IMG/VR virus record: IMGVR_UViG_3300042524_000214
Coordinates: 1 to 38,662 of that record
DNA length: 38,662 bases
Origin: a virus
Strand: one strand, 5' to 3'
Part shown: positions 33,101 to 38,662 of the stretch, piece by piece
Numbering within the stretch: the first letter of the stretch is position 1
How the letters are laid out: every line of letters starts with the position of its first letter
Position numbers and translations under genes: made by a program
The notes under the pieces: generated by a model
What the model was told of the DNA's origin: nothing
The model's database searches: none
Seen by the model: only the letters and a program-made list of their open reading frames with translations

Positions 33101-33129
33101 CCTTTCCTCTCTTTTAAAGAGGGGGAGGG
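33101..33129. repeat. GC-rich near-perfect hairpin
   Basis: CCTTTCCTCTCTT pairs with AAGAGGGGGAGGG (13 bp, several G-U pairs on the plus-strand RNA) around a TTA loop, followed by GGGTGTTTTAT. It can end the RNA before it, although the U-run is short. Pyrimidine/purine palindromes of this look are, to my memory, common intergenic elements in Flavobacteriia chromosomes, so it could be host-derived. Confidence 0.5.
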
Positions 33130-33140
33130 GGGTGTTTTAT

Positions 33141-33234
33141 CCTTGTTTGTGTGTAGAGCAGTTGCAACTACTAGTAAGGGTATCAAACTGCCTAACCATA
33201 ATGTTAAATATTTATTAAATATTATGCTAATTAC
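33141..33234. other. Spacer between structured RNA and helicase promoter
   Basis: About 95 bp without a gene. It holds a 10-bp palindrome AGTTGCAACT (33160-33169) and an AT-rich stretch with AATATT on either side of TATTA. I see no other signal. Confidence 0.4.
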
Positions 33235-33265
33235 TTGTGTATGTGAAACATAATTTGTACCTTTG
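33235..33265 (+). promoter_or_regulatory. Helicase-gene promoter with internal inverted repeat
   Basis: TTG (33235-33237), 20-bp spacer, TACCTTTG (33258-33265), predicted start near 33270, ATG at 33282. In the spacer TATGT-GAA-ACATA (33240-33252) is an inverted repeat that could bind a dimeric regulator. Confidence 0.85.
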
Positions 33266-33281
33266 CTTAAAATATTAAGAT

Positions 33282-34673
33282 ATGTATAAGTTAAGAAATT
33301 ATCAAGATGATTCTGTAAATGTAGGCGTTGAGATTTTAAGCAGTTCAAAAGCGAGAAGAGAATTATTAGTTCTTCCTACAGGAGCTGGAAAATCTATTGT
33401 CATAGCTAAAATTGTAGACCAGATAAATGAGCCTGTAATAATACTACAGCCCTCAAAAGAACTGCTTGAGCAGAATTATAATAAATTCATAAATGTTGGT
33501 GGAGAGGCTTCAATTTACTCTGCTTCAGCAGGAATAAAAGAAATCGGTCATGTTACTTTTGCTACTATTGGTTCTATTAAGAAAGAAATACAGAAATTAA
33601 AAAAATTAGGTAAAGTCAAAGTTATTATTGACGAAGCACATATAGGCGTAAAGTCCGGCTCACAATTAAGAACTTTCCTAAAAGAATTAGGCGTAAACAA
33701 TACACTAGGTCTTACAGCAACCCCTTTTGTTTTACAAAGTTCTATGAATGGTGCCGAATTAAAAATGCTAACAAAAATTAAAGGTAAGCTATTTACAACA
33801 ATAGCGTATGTTCATCAAATGAATACTATGTTGTCTGACAATTATTGGACACCAATTGAGTATAGAGTTATTGAGCAAGATGATGAGTTTTTGAAAGTTA
33901 ATTCTTCCGGTTCAGACTACACAGAAGACAGTATGCGTAAGTTTTACGAAGGTAATGACTTAAACTCACAGATTATAGACAATGTAAATTATCGTTTGTC
34001 TGAGGGCTCAAAATCAGTGCTAGTGTTCGTGCCAACTATACAAGAAGCAGTTTCTTTATCTTTAAAAATAGAAGGTTCCGAGGCAGTCAGTTCTTTAACC
34101 CCTAAAAAGGAAAGAGATAGGATTATAGAGGGGTTCAAGAACGGAGAAATACACGTTGTTATCAACGTGGGAATATTGACAACGGGTTTTGATTACCCGG
34201 AACTAGACACTATAATTTTGGCACGCTCAACAATGTCATTTGCACTGTATTACCAAATGATTGGTCGTGGAGTAAGAATACACGATGATAAAACAAAAAC
34301 TGTTGTCATTGATTTGAGTGAAAATTATAATAGATTTGGAAAGGTTGAAGATTTTACTGTAGACTTTGTAGAAGACTATGGCTGGGGACTTTTTAAAGGA
34401 GAAAGCCTTATTTCAAATTATCCAATTGAGGCAAAGCATAGACCACAAAAGAAAAATCTAGGTAAAAAAGTAAATGTAAACATCGCCACATCAGTAAATA
34501 CAGTAAAAGTTGGTGATAGCTTACTTCCAGTAGGTAAATATAAAAATAAATCAATAAGTTCTGTTTTAGCAGAGGATAAAGGTTATCTAGTATGGATGTA
34601 CGAAAACTTTACCTTTTACCCAAATCAAAAATGGCTAAAACTTGAAATAGCCCATTTGTTAAATTTAAGTTAA
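33282..34673 (+). CDS. SF2 DEAH-type helicase with ExoX-like C-terminal domain
   Basis: A 463-aa protein. Motif I PTGAGKS (residues 32-38), II DEAH (117-120), III TATP (145-148), and helicase C-terminal motifs with VINVGILTTGFDYPELD (about 293-309) and VI QMIGRGVR (325-332). The order is that of RecG/UvsW-type or type III-like SF2 helicases; it would unwind or remodel branched DNA during replication or recombination. Residues about 412-463 (LLPVGKYKNKSISSVLAEDK onward, with YLVWMYENF) match the small exonuclease-X-like C-terminal module (also seen as DUF3820), an unusual fusion with a helicase. First gene of the rightward operon. Confidence 0.9.
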   Translation: MYKLRNYQDDSVNVGVEILSSSKARRELLVLPTGAGKSIVIAKIVDQINEPVIILQPSKELLEQNYNKFINVGGEASIYSASAGIKEIGHVTFATIGSIKKEIQKLKKLGKVKVIIDEAHIGVKSGSQLRTFLKELGVNNTLGLTATPFVLQSSMNGAELKMLTKIKGKLFTTIAYVHQMNTMLSDNYWTPIEYRVIEQDDEFLKVNSSGSDYTEDSMRKFYEGNDLNSQIIDNVNYRLSEGSKSVLVFVPTIQEAVSLSLKIEGSEAVSSLTPKKERDRIIEGFKNGEIHVVINVGILTTGFDYPELDTIILARSTMSFALYYQMIGRGVRIHDDKTKTVVIDLSENYNRFGKVEDFTVDFVEDYGWGLFKGESLISNYPIEAKHRPQKKNLGKKVNVNIATSVNTVKVGDSLLPVGKYKNKSISSVLAEDKGYLVWMYENFTFYPNQKWLKLEIAHLLNLS

Positions 34674-34701
34674 AAAGTTTTAATATATAAATAATTTTTT
34701 G

Positions 34702-34709
34702 TACCTTTG
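34702..34709 (+). promoter_or_regulatory. RecA-gene -7 element
   Basis: TACCTTTG lies 22 bp before the recA ATG at 34731, and predicted transcription starts near 34714. The expected TTG is replaced by a T-rich stretch near 34678-34681, so the promoter may be weaker than the others. Confidence 0.7.
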
Positions 34710-34730
34710 TACAGAATTAAAAAACTAAGT

Positions 34731-35717
34731 ATGGCAGAAGTAAAAGACCCATTATTGGACGTAATTGCTAGTATGGACAAACGTTTCGGAAAAGGGGCTG
34801 TAATCGTAGGAGACACAGTAATACAAACCGAAAGACAAAAAACAGGCTCACTAGGTATGGACATAATCACAGGTGGTGGTTGGGGAAAAGGTAGAATGGT
34901 CGAAATATTTGCACCGGAAAGCTCAGGAAAGACTACGCTATGTATTCACACAATGATACAAGCACAAAAAGATAATCCAGACCAAAAAGTTGCCTTTATT
35001 GATGCAGAGCACGCCTTTGATAGAAATTATGCAGAGCACCTCGGATTAGACATGTCTCAAGTGATTATATCACAGCCAGACAGTGGGGAACAAGCATTAG
35101 AAATAGCAGAAGCTTTGATAGCATCAGGTAAAATTTCAGTGTGTGTAATTGACTCTGTTGCAGCATTAACTCCAAGAGCCGAGATTGAAGGAGAGATGGG
35201 AGATTCTAAAATGGGACTGCATGCACGACTAATGTCACAAGCTTGTAGAAAACTAACTGGTGTTGTAAGTAAAACAAACACGGTTCTTCTTTGGACTAAT
35301 CAAATTCGTATGAAGATTGGAGTTATGTTCGGAAGTCCAGAAACAGTTCCAGGTGGAGAAGCCTTAAAGTTCTACGCATCAATTCGTGTAGATATGAGAA
35401 AGAGTAAAGGAGATGATGACAGTGATGGTAATAGAATCAATAGTAAAGTAAAAGCCAAAACTATAAAAAATAAATTAGCCGCACCTTTTCAAGTAACAGA
35501 ATTTGATATTGTATTTGGTGAAGGTATTGACAGAGCCAGTGAAATTCTAGCAATAGCAGAAAATATTGGGATAATCAAAAAAGGAGGCTCTTGGTTTAGT
35601 TATGGTGAAACAAAATTAGGACAAGGTGCTGCAAATGTAAAAGAACTTTTGAGAGATAACCCAGAATTATCTGATGAGATTGAATTCAAAATAAGAACCC
35701 ACTTTAATATTTTATAG
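34731..35717 (+). CDS. recA: RecA recombinase
   Basis: A 328-aa protein. The start is the ATG at 34731 (MAEVKDPLLDVIASMDKRFG); an in-frame TTG at 34707 lies within the promoter and is not in the mRNA. Walker A is APESSGKTT (residues 61-69; Gly is usual at the first position), then ISVCVIDSVAALTPRAEIEG (Walker B and loop L1, about 135-155), and loop 2 with IRMKIGVMFGSPETVPGGEA followed by LKFYASIRVDMRK. A short C-terminal domain follows, without the usual long acidic tail. It promotes strand exchange in replication-linked repair and genome concatemer formation. The GIY-YIG gene begins directly after its stop codon. Confidence 0.97.
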   Translation: MAEVKDPLLDVIASMDKRFGKGAVIVGDTVIQTERQKTGSLGMDIITGGGWGKGRMVEIFAPESSGKTTLCIHTMIQAQKDNPDQKVAFIDAEHAFDRNYAEHLGLDMSQVIISQPDSGEQALEIAEALIASGKISVCVIDSVAALTPRAEIEGEMGDSKMGLHARLMSQACRKLTGVVSKTNTVLLWTNQIRMKIGVMFGSPETVPGGEALKFYASIRVDMRKSKGDDDSDGNRINSKVKAKTIKNKLAAPFQVTEFDIVFGEGIDRASEILAIAENIGIIKKGGSWFSYGETKLGQGAANVKELLRDNPELSDEIEFKIRTHFNIL

Positions 35718-36182
35718 ATGTCAGTATTAGGTTGGAATTATCAAGGTTATGACATAAACAGCATAACCGATATGCAAAGGTATTGCCCCAAAGTCTGGGG
35801 CTTTGTTTATAAGTTAACACTTAGAAAAAAGGGCACTTCTATAGTGGAGTTTGAGTACATAGGTAAGAAAAATGTTTACACAAAAAGAAAAAGGGTTTTC
35901 GGTAAAAAAGAAACTGCTGCTTTAGGGGACAAACGCAAAAAAGCTTATGAGCATGTAATTAAAGAGGGTGATTGGAAATCTTATGTTTCTAGTAACAAAT
36001 TTATAAAAGCCAACAGCTCAAAATTTGACATACATAGAGAAATATTACTTTTTTCAACAAACGATAATGACTTAACCTACCAAGAAGCAAAAGCAATTAT
36101 TTGTTCAGATGCTTTAGAAAATTGTAGGTTTTTAAATGACGGAGTTTCGATTAGGAGGTTTGGTAAAAAAATTATTGATTAA
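35718..36182 (+). CDS. SegE-like GIY-YIG endonuclease
   Basis: A 154-aa protein. GFVYKLTL (residues 28-35) and YIGKKNVYTKRKR (47-59) are the two GIY-YIG strands (GFVY and YIG); a basic helix and GDWKSYVSSNKFIK (84-97) follow, and YQEAKAI (121-127) supplies the likely metal-binding Glu123, with His106 nearby. This plan matches a GIY-YIG family related to T4 SegE that is widely found in phages. Being freestanding in an operon with RecA and PhoH, it may be a junction or repair nuclease rather than a homing enzyme; the sequence does not decide. It follows recA with no gap. Confidence 0.8.
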   Translation: MSVLGWNYQGYDINSITDMQRYCPKVWGFVYKLTLRKKGTSIVEFEYIGKKNVYTKRKRVFGKKETAALGDKRKKAYEHVIKEGDWKSYVSSNKFIKANSSKFDIHREILLFSTNDNDLTYQEAKAIICSDALENCRFLNDGVSIRRFGKKIID

Positions 36183-36184
36183 AA

Positions 36185-36874
36185 ATGAGAGCTACAAGAG
36201 AAAAAATAACAACTCCTAGAGAACCTAGAGTTTTGAAGAATGACATCAAGTATAAAGTAACTCTTGATGAAGACCAAAAGAAAGTAAAAGAATCCATATT
36301 TTCAAGTGAGATTGTGGTAATTACAGGATACGCAGGTTCAGGTAAGTCTTTAGTTACAGCCCAGACAGTTCTTGACTTAGTATTCAAAAAACAAGCATAC
36401 AACATATACGTTACACGCTCTGCGGTTGAGGTTGGAAAGTCCTTAGGGTTTTTGCCGGGGGAATTAGCCGATAAGTTTGACCCATATATTGAGGCTTTCC
36501 GAGATAACTTGTACAAATGTTATGATAAGGACAAAGTAGACAAGCATATTAAAGATGGTCAAATACAAGGGTTGCCAGTGCAGTATATCCGTGGTAAAAC
36601 TATTGATGGTGGACAAATACTAGTAGTAGAAGAAGCCCAAAACTTGACAAAACACGAAATGTTAGCAATTCTTACTCGTCTAGGAAAAGGGGGAAAGATT
36701 ATTATCAATGGTGATAATGAACAAAGTGATATTAAGGATACCTATACAGGCTTACACTATGTTATGGATTTAGCTAAAGCTATTCCAGAAATAAAGTGGC
36801 ATAAATTGAAATCCAATCACAGGTCTGAGCTTATTTCAAAAATTTTAGACTTTGAGCACAAAAAAAGTAAATAA
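36185..36874 (+). CDS. PhoH-like ATPase
   Basis: A 229-aa protein. Walker A GYAGSGKS (residues 48-55), a PhoH-specific RSAVEVGKSLGFLPGELADK (78-97), Walker B ILVVEEAQN (145-153), and GDNEQSDIK near residue 177 are all present. PhoH proteins are predicted RNA-related helicase-like ATPases, common in phages and linked to phosphate stress in bacteria; the phage role is unsettled. It starts 3 bp after the stop of the GIY-YIG gene, with no own promoter. Confidence 0.95.
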   Translation: MRATREKITTPREPRVLKNDIKYKVTLDEDQKKVKESIFSSEIVVITGYAGSGKSLVTAQTVLDLVFKKQAYNIYVTRSAVEVGKSLGFLPGELADKFDPYIEAFRDNLYKCYDKDKVDKHIKDGQIQGLPVQYIRGKTIDGGQILVVEEAQNLTKHEMLAILTRLGKGGKIIINGDNEQSDIKDTYTGLHYVMDLAKAIPEIKWHKLKSNHRSELISKILDFEHKKSK

Positions 36875-36877
36875 AAT

Positions 36878-36908
36878 TTGGTAGTTTAAAAAATTATTCG
36901 TACCTTTG
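36878..36908 (+). promoter_or_regulatory. Promoter for the SSB operon
   Basis: TTG (36878-36880), 20-bp spacer, TACCTTTG (36901-36908), predicted start near 36913, ATG at 36926. It begins inside the gap after the PhoH-like gene. Confidence 0.85.
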
Positions 36909-36925
36909 CAAAAGAATTAAAATAT

Positions 36926-37111
36926 ATGAGTAAAGAAGTAAACTTTAAGTATTTTTACAACGGAGAAGAAGTTGAAAAATCCCAGATTAATTGGGAGTCA
37001 AATATTACCGTTAGAGTAGACAAAGACAAGGTGTATGTTACAACAACATCTCAAGGTCATTTATCAACAAGACACAAATACCCAGCAGGTGGGTTTAATG
37101 AAAGCAAATAA
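36926..37111 (+). CDS. Small unknown protein
   Basis: A 61-aa beta-rich protein, MSKEVNFKYFYNGEEVEKSQ then INWESNITVRVDKDKVYVTT. It is the first gene of the operon that leads to the ssDNA-binding protein; the next gene starts with the base after its stop. It has no recognisable motif. Confidence 0.6.
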   Translation: MSKEVNFKYFYNGEEVEKSQINWESNITVRVDKDKVYVTTTSQGHLSTRHKYPAGGFNESK

Positions 37112-37501
37112 ATGGAAGATTTTATTACAGTTACCGTAGTTTCTGGAAAACTAAAAAAAGAGGTAAAAGATAAGCTTACGGAGCTTACTGCAAAAGCAGG
37201 ATTTGCCGGAACAAAAAAAGATGACTTTGGCAGAGACGAACAGTACTATAGAGACTTAGGCGTTGAGCCACCACAAGAGTTTCAAGATGCAAAAGTTCCC
37301 GAATCCTTGGAAATTAAAAAAGAGGATTACGATATAATAGAAAAAATGGGAAAGGTTAAACCCAGTGTTATTACCTTCGTTGTAGATAACGATGATTTTG
37401 GTAGCACGCTTTACATTGATACAGATTTCACAATCACTGTAAAAGAAACCGCAGAAGAAATAGATATAAAAATTAAAAATTTAAAAGATGGCGTTAAGTA
37501 A
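37112..37501 (+). CDS. Unknown replication-operon protein
   Basis: A 129-aa acidic protein starting MEDFITVTVVSGKLKKEVKD. Residues 30-50 hold GFAGTKKDDFGRDEQYYRDL; the C-terminal half (KPSVITFVVDNDDFGSTLYI) looks like a beta-sheet domain. It overlaps the SSB start by 14 bp, so translation is coupled and a partner role in ssDNA metabolism is possible. No family is recognised. Confidence 0.6.
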   Translation: MEDFITVTVVSGKLKKEVKDKLTELTAKAGFAGTKKDDFGRDEQYYRDLGVEPPQEFQDAKVPESLEIKKEDYDIIEKMGKVKPSVITFVVDNDDFGSTLYIDTDFTITVKETAEEIDIKIKNLKDGVK

Positions 37502-38216
37502 AAATTATTTGCAGTTAGAGTTCGGTTCAGGACATTTCTTTGATTACTCAAAGGAAGAAAAAGAAGGTTATGTAAAACATACCTCAACAAAAGGTAACGT
37601 AAGTTACAGAAAGTATTTTAAAGATGGTGTTAGCGGTATCTTGGAATCTGTTTCTATCTACGATGGAAAATTTGGTCAACAGATTTCTATGAATGTTAAA
37701 GATGGTGATGAAATTTACTATTTACCAGTTGACATCTATGACCAATCAAAACAAGTAGACAACACGTATGCTGAGAGTTTGATTAAACTTTTACCTTTAT
37801 TAGAAAAAGGACAAAATGTAACTGTTTCAGGCTACAATTTCAAACCAGATGACAGTAAGTACTCAAAAATAGGCTTTAGCATTAAGGTAAGTGGGGAAAA
37901 ACTAAAATCTGAAATTACTAACTCTTACTACAAAGATGTAGAACTTGTCCCAGGAGATGTTCCGGCTATCGTGTGGGTAGAAAAATTAGGAAAGAAAAAA
38001 CCGTCAGCCTCTTCAATAGAAGTAAAAGATGAATTTTTACTTTCTTTGTTAGAAAGAGAAGAAGCTAGGCTAACTTGGAAAAAAGAAAGCAGTAATGAAG
38101 CTCCAAAACAAGAAGAGCAACCAAAAGAATCTGCACCAAAAGTACAAACACCAGCACCAGCTGCAACAAACAGTACACCAACACCGTCAGATGACGATGA
38201 TGATTTACCATTTTAA
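37488..38216 (+). CDS. Single-stranded DNA-binding protein
   Basis: A 242-aa protein. The N-terminal part has OB-like strand patterns and aromatic residues (FGSGHFFDYSKEEKEGYVKH; YRKYFKDGVSGILESVSIYD). A beta domain continues to about residue 195, followed by a Pro, Ala, Gln and Lys-rich linker (KQEEQPKESAPKVQTPAPAA) and the acidic tip DDDDDLPF, the hallmark tail by which phage and bacterial SSBs recruit other replication proteins. It differs in sequence from bacterial SSB, as phage versions often do. Co-transcribed with two unknown small genes. Confidence 0.85.
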   Translation: MALSKNYLQLEFGSGHFFDYSKEEKEGYVKHTSTKGNVSYRKYFKDGVSGILESVSIYDGKFGQQISMNVKDGDEIYYLPVDIYDQSKQVDNTYAESLIKLLPLLEKGQNVTVSGYNFKPDDSKYSKIGFSIKVSGEKLKSEITNSYYKDVELVPGDVPAIVWVEKLGKKKPSASSIEVKDEFLLSLLEREEARLTWKKESSNEAPKQEEQPKESAPKVQTPAPAATNSTPTPSDDDDDLPF

Positions 38217-38233
38217 TTAAAAACAAAAAAGAA

Positions 38234-38659
38234 ATGCAAGAAGAAGTAAAAAATCCGTTAAATTACGGATACTTAGGTGATGAGAAAATAGAAATCACTG
38301 CAAAAGAATTTATAGCAATGAAAACTGCTGTCGAACAAGGAATCAACTCTACTTTAGAGAGTTATTTACCAGAAGTTGTAAAGTATGTTAACATTGAAAC
38401 CTCTAAAATTGTAGAGAACCCTTCGCAAGAGGATTTACAATCAGGAAAAGTTACATTAGTAACAGACCGTGATGCTACATTTAGCCCGGCAAATGTTAAG
38501 TACCACTACTCTACAAAACTTACTCCCGACATGATTATGGGACAACAGTTAATTATGGAAATCCATGAGAGAAACGTAGAAACTGGAGTTGCCAAAAGCA
38601 TAGAAGAGTTACAAAAAGCAAGTGAGCTAACTTTAGTGTCAAATGACAAGCAAAAGTAA
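38234..38659 (+). CDS. Unknown protein following the SSB gene
   Basis: A 141-aa acidic protein starting MQEEVKNPLNYGYLGDEKIE. A helix ITAKEFIAMKTAVEQGINST near residues 21-40 and a mixed region (DATFSPANVKYHYSTKLTPD) are visible; the end is acidic and polar. It follows the SSB gene by 17 bp and belongs to the same transcript. No family is recognised; an accessory replication role is inferred from position only. Confidence 0.6.
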   Translation: MQEEVKNPLNYGYLGDEKIEITAKEFIAMKTAVEQGINSTLESYLPEVVKYVNIETSKIVENPSQEDLQSGKVTLVTDRDATFSPANVKYHYSTKLTPDMIMGQQLIMEIHERNVETGVAKSIEELQKASELTLVSNDKQK

Positions 38660-38662
38660 AAC
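38643..38662 (+). CDS. Possible start of next gene, cut by window edge
   Basis: An ATG at 38643 opens MTSKSK in a different frame from the upstream gene, overlapping its end by 17 bp. Such overlaps occur elsewhere in this operon. Only six codons are visible, so it may be chance. Confidence 0.3.

Larger units (their letters stand above)
32850..33140 (+). ncRNA. Structured RNA with long-range helix and pseudoknot, about 290 nt
   Basis: This intergenic transcript begins at two strong promoters and has no gene longer than 17 codons. Visible elements: GAAA tetraloop on ACCT/AGGT (32876-32887), wrapped by CGTG/CACG; CATCA/TGATG hairpin (32928-32942); GGCTG/CAGCC hairpin (32959-32978) whose loop carries TTAGGTTT, complementary to AAACCTAA at 32904-32911 (pseudoknot); long-range helix GTTGCGG plus AAAAAC (32892-32898, 32902-32907) with GTTTTTCCGCAAC (33082-33094), 13 bp with a 3-nt bulge; CTAA/TTAG (33068-33079) inside CAGTTG/CAACTG (33060-33096), which competes with the long helix. 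A GC-rich hairpin follows at 33101-33129. Mutually exclusive pairings raise the possibility of a switch. It could also be the leader of the helicase mRNA. Confidence 0.65.

Noticed and set aside
32850-33140. tmRNA, 6S RNA or RNase P RNA identity for the plus-strand RNA
   Set aside because: There is no tRNA-like end with a tag frame, no 6S-like long symmetrical bubble, and no RNase P core motif.
33076-33348. A 90-codon minus-strand open frame between the RNA and the helicase start
   Set aside because: It crosses the helicase promoter, the GC hairpin and the structured RNA, and its product has no sensible domain layout.
34707-34730. TTG start extending RecA by eight residues
   Set aside because: The TTG lies inside the -7 promoter element, upstream of the predicted transcript start. 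ATG at 34731 also gives a normal RecA N-terminus.
1-38662. CRISPR arrays, insertion sequences and tRNA genes
   Set aside because: I looked for regularly spaced repeats, transposase-like frames and cloverleaf patterns and found none that could be supported.

Overview
This window looks like part of the genome of a tailed phage infecting a Bacteroidota host, probably a Flavobacteriia member. The DNA is AT-rich. At least nine promoters match the Bacteroidota pattern (TTG, about 20 bp, TAnnTTTG), and most gene starts lack a strong Shine-Dalgarno. The gene set (long TerL, 925-aa portal, 564-aa capsid protein, small connector or ring proteins, a gp4-like tail protein, a very large tail protein and Cys-rich fibre adaptors) most resembles crAss-like podoviruses. 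That assignment is by recognition, not by a database search.

The left 32.7 kb is one minus-strand virion, lysis and packaging block. Read in the direction of transcription (right to left) it holds: small regulatory or DNA-binding genes (32.7-31.2 kb); a DUF1573-like protein and a TerS-position protein (31.2-30.3 kb); TerL; portal; an acidic scaffold-like protein; major capsid protein; connector/ring and other structural proteins (21.5-17.3 kb); a lysis cassette of holin, M15 endolysin and a membrane-anchored candidate spanin (17.2-15.7 kb); tail fibres and adaptors (15.7-6.8 kb); and connector/tail proteins ending in a giant virion protein cut by the left edge. The portal, scaffold, 327-aa and 225-aa ring genes each have their own promoter, and several hairpin terminators divide the block.

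The right 5.8 kb is a plus-strand recombination and replication block: SF2 helicase with an ExoX-like tail domain, RecA, SegE-like GIY-YIG nuclease, PhoH-like ATPase, small unknown genes, and a single-stranded DNA-binding protein with an acidic C-terminal tail. The two blocks diverge from a control region at 32.68-33.28 kb.

The most unusual content is non-coding. Three intergenic stretches look like structured RNAs rather than spacers: about 700 nt in the fibre region (10712-11431, minus) with UUCG, CUUG and GAAA tetraloop hairpins; about 230 nt at 6545-6776 (minus), ending in two terminator-like hairpins; and about 290 nt at 32850-33140 (plus), driven by a tandemly duplicated promoter and able to form a 13-bp long-range helix and a pseudoknot. 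I could not assign any of them to a named RNA family. A 47-codon basic-protein gene with a GTG start also sits just downstream of the large RNA.
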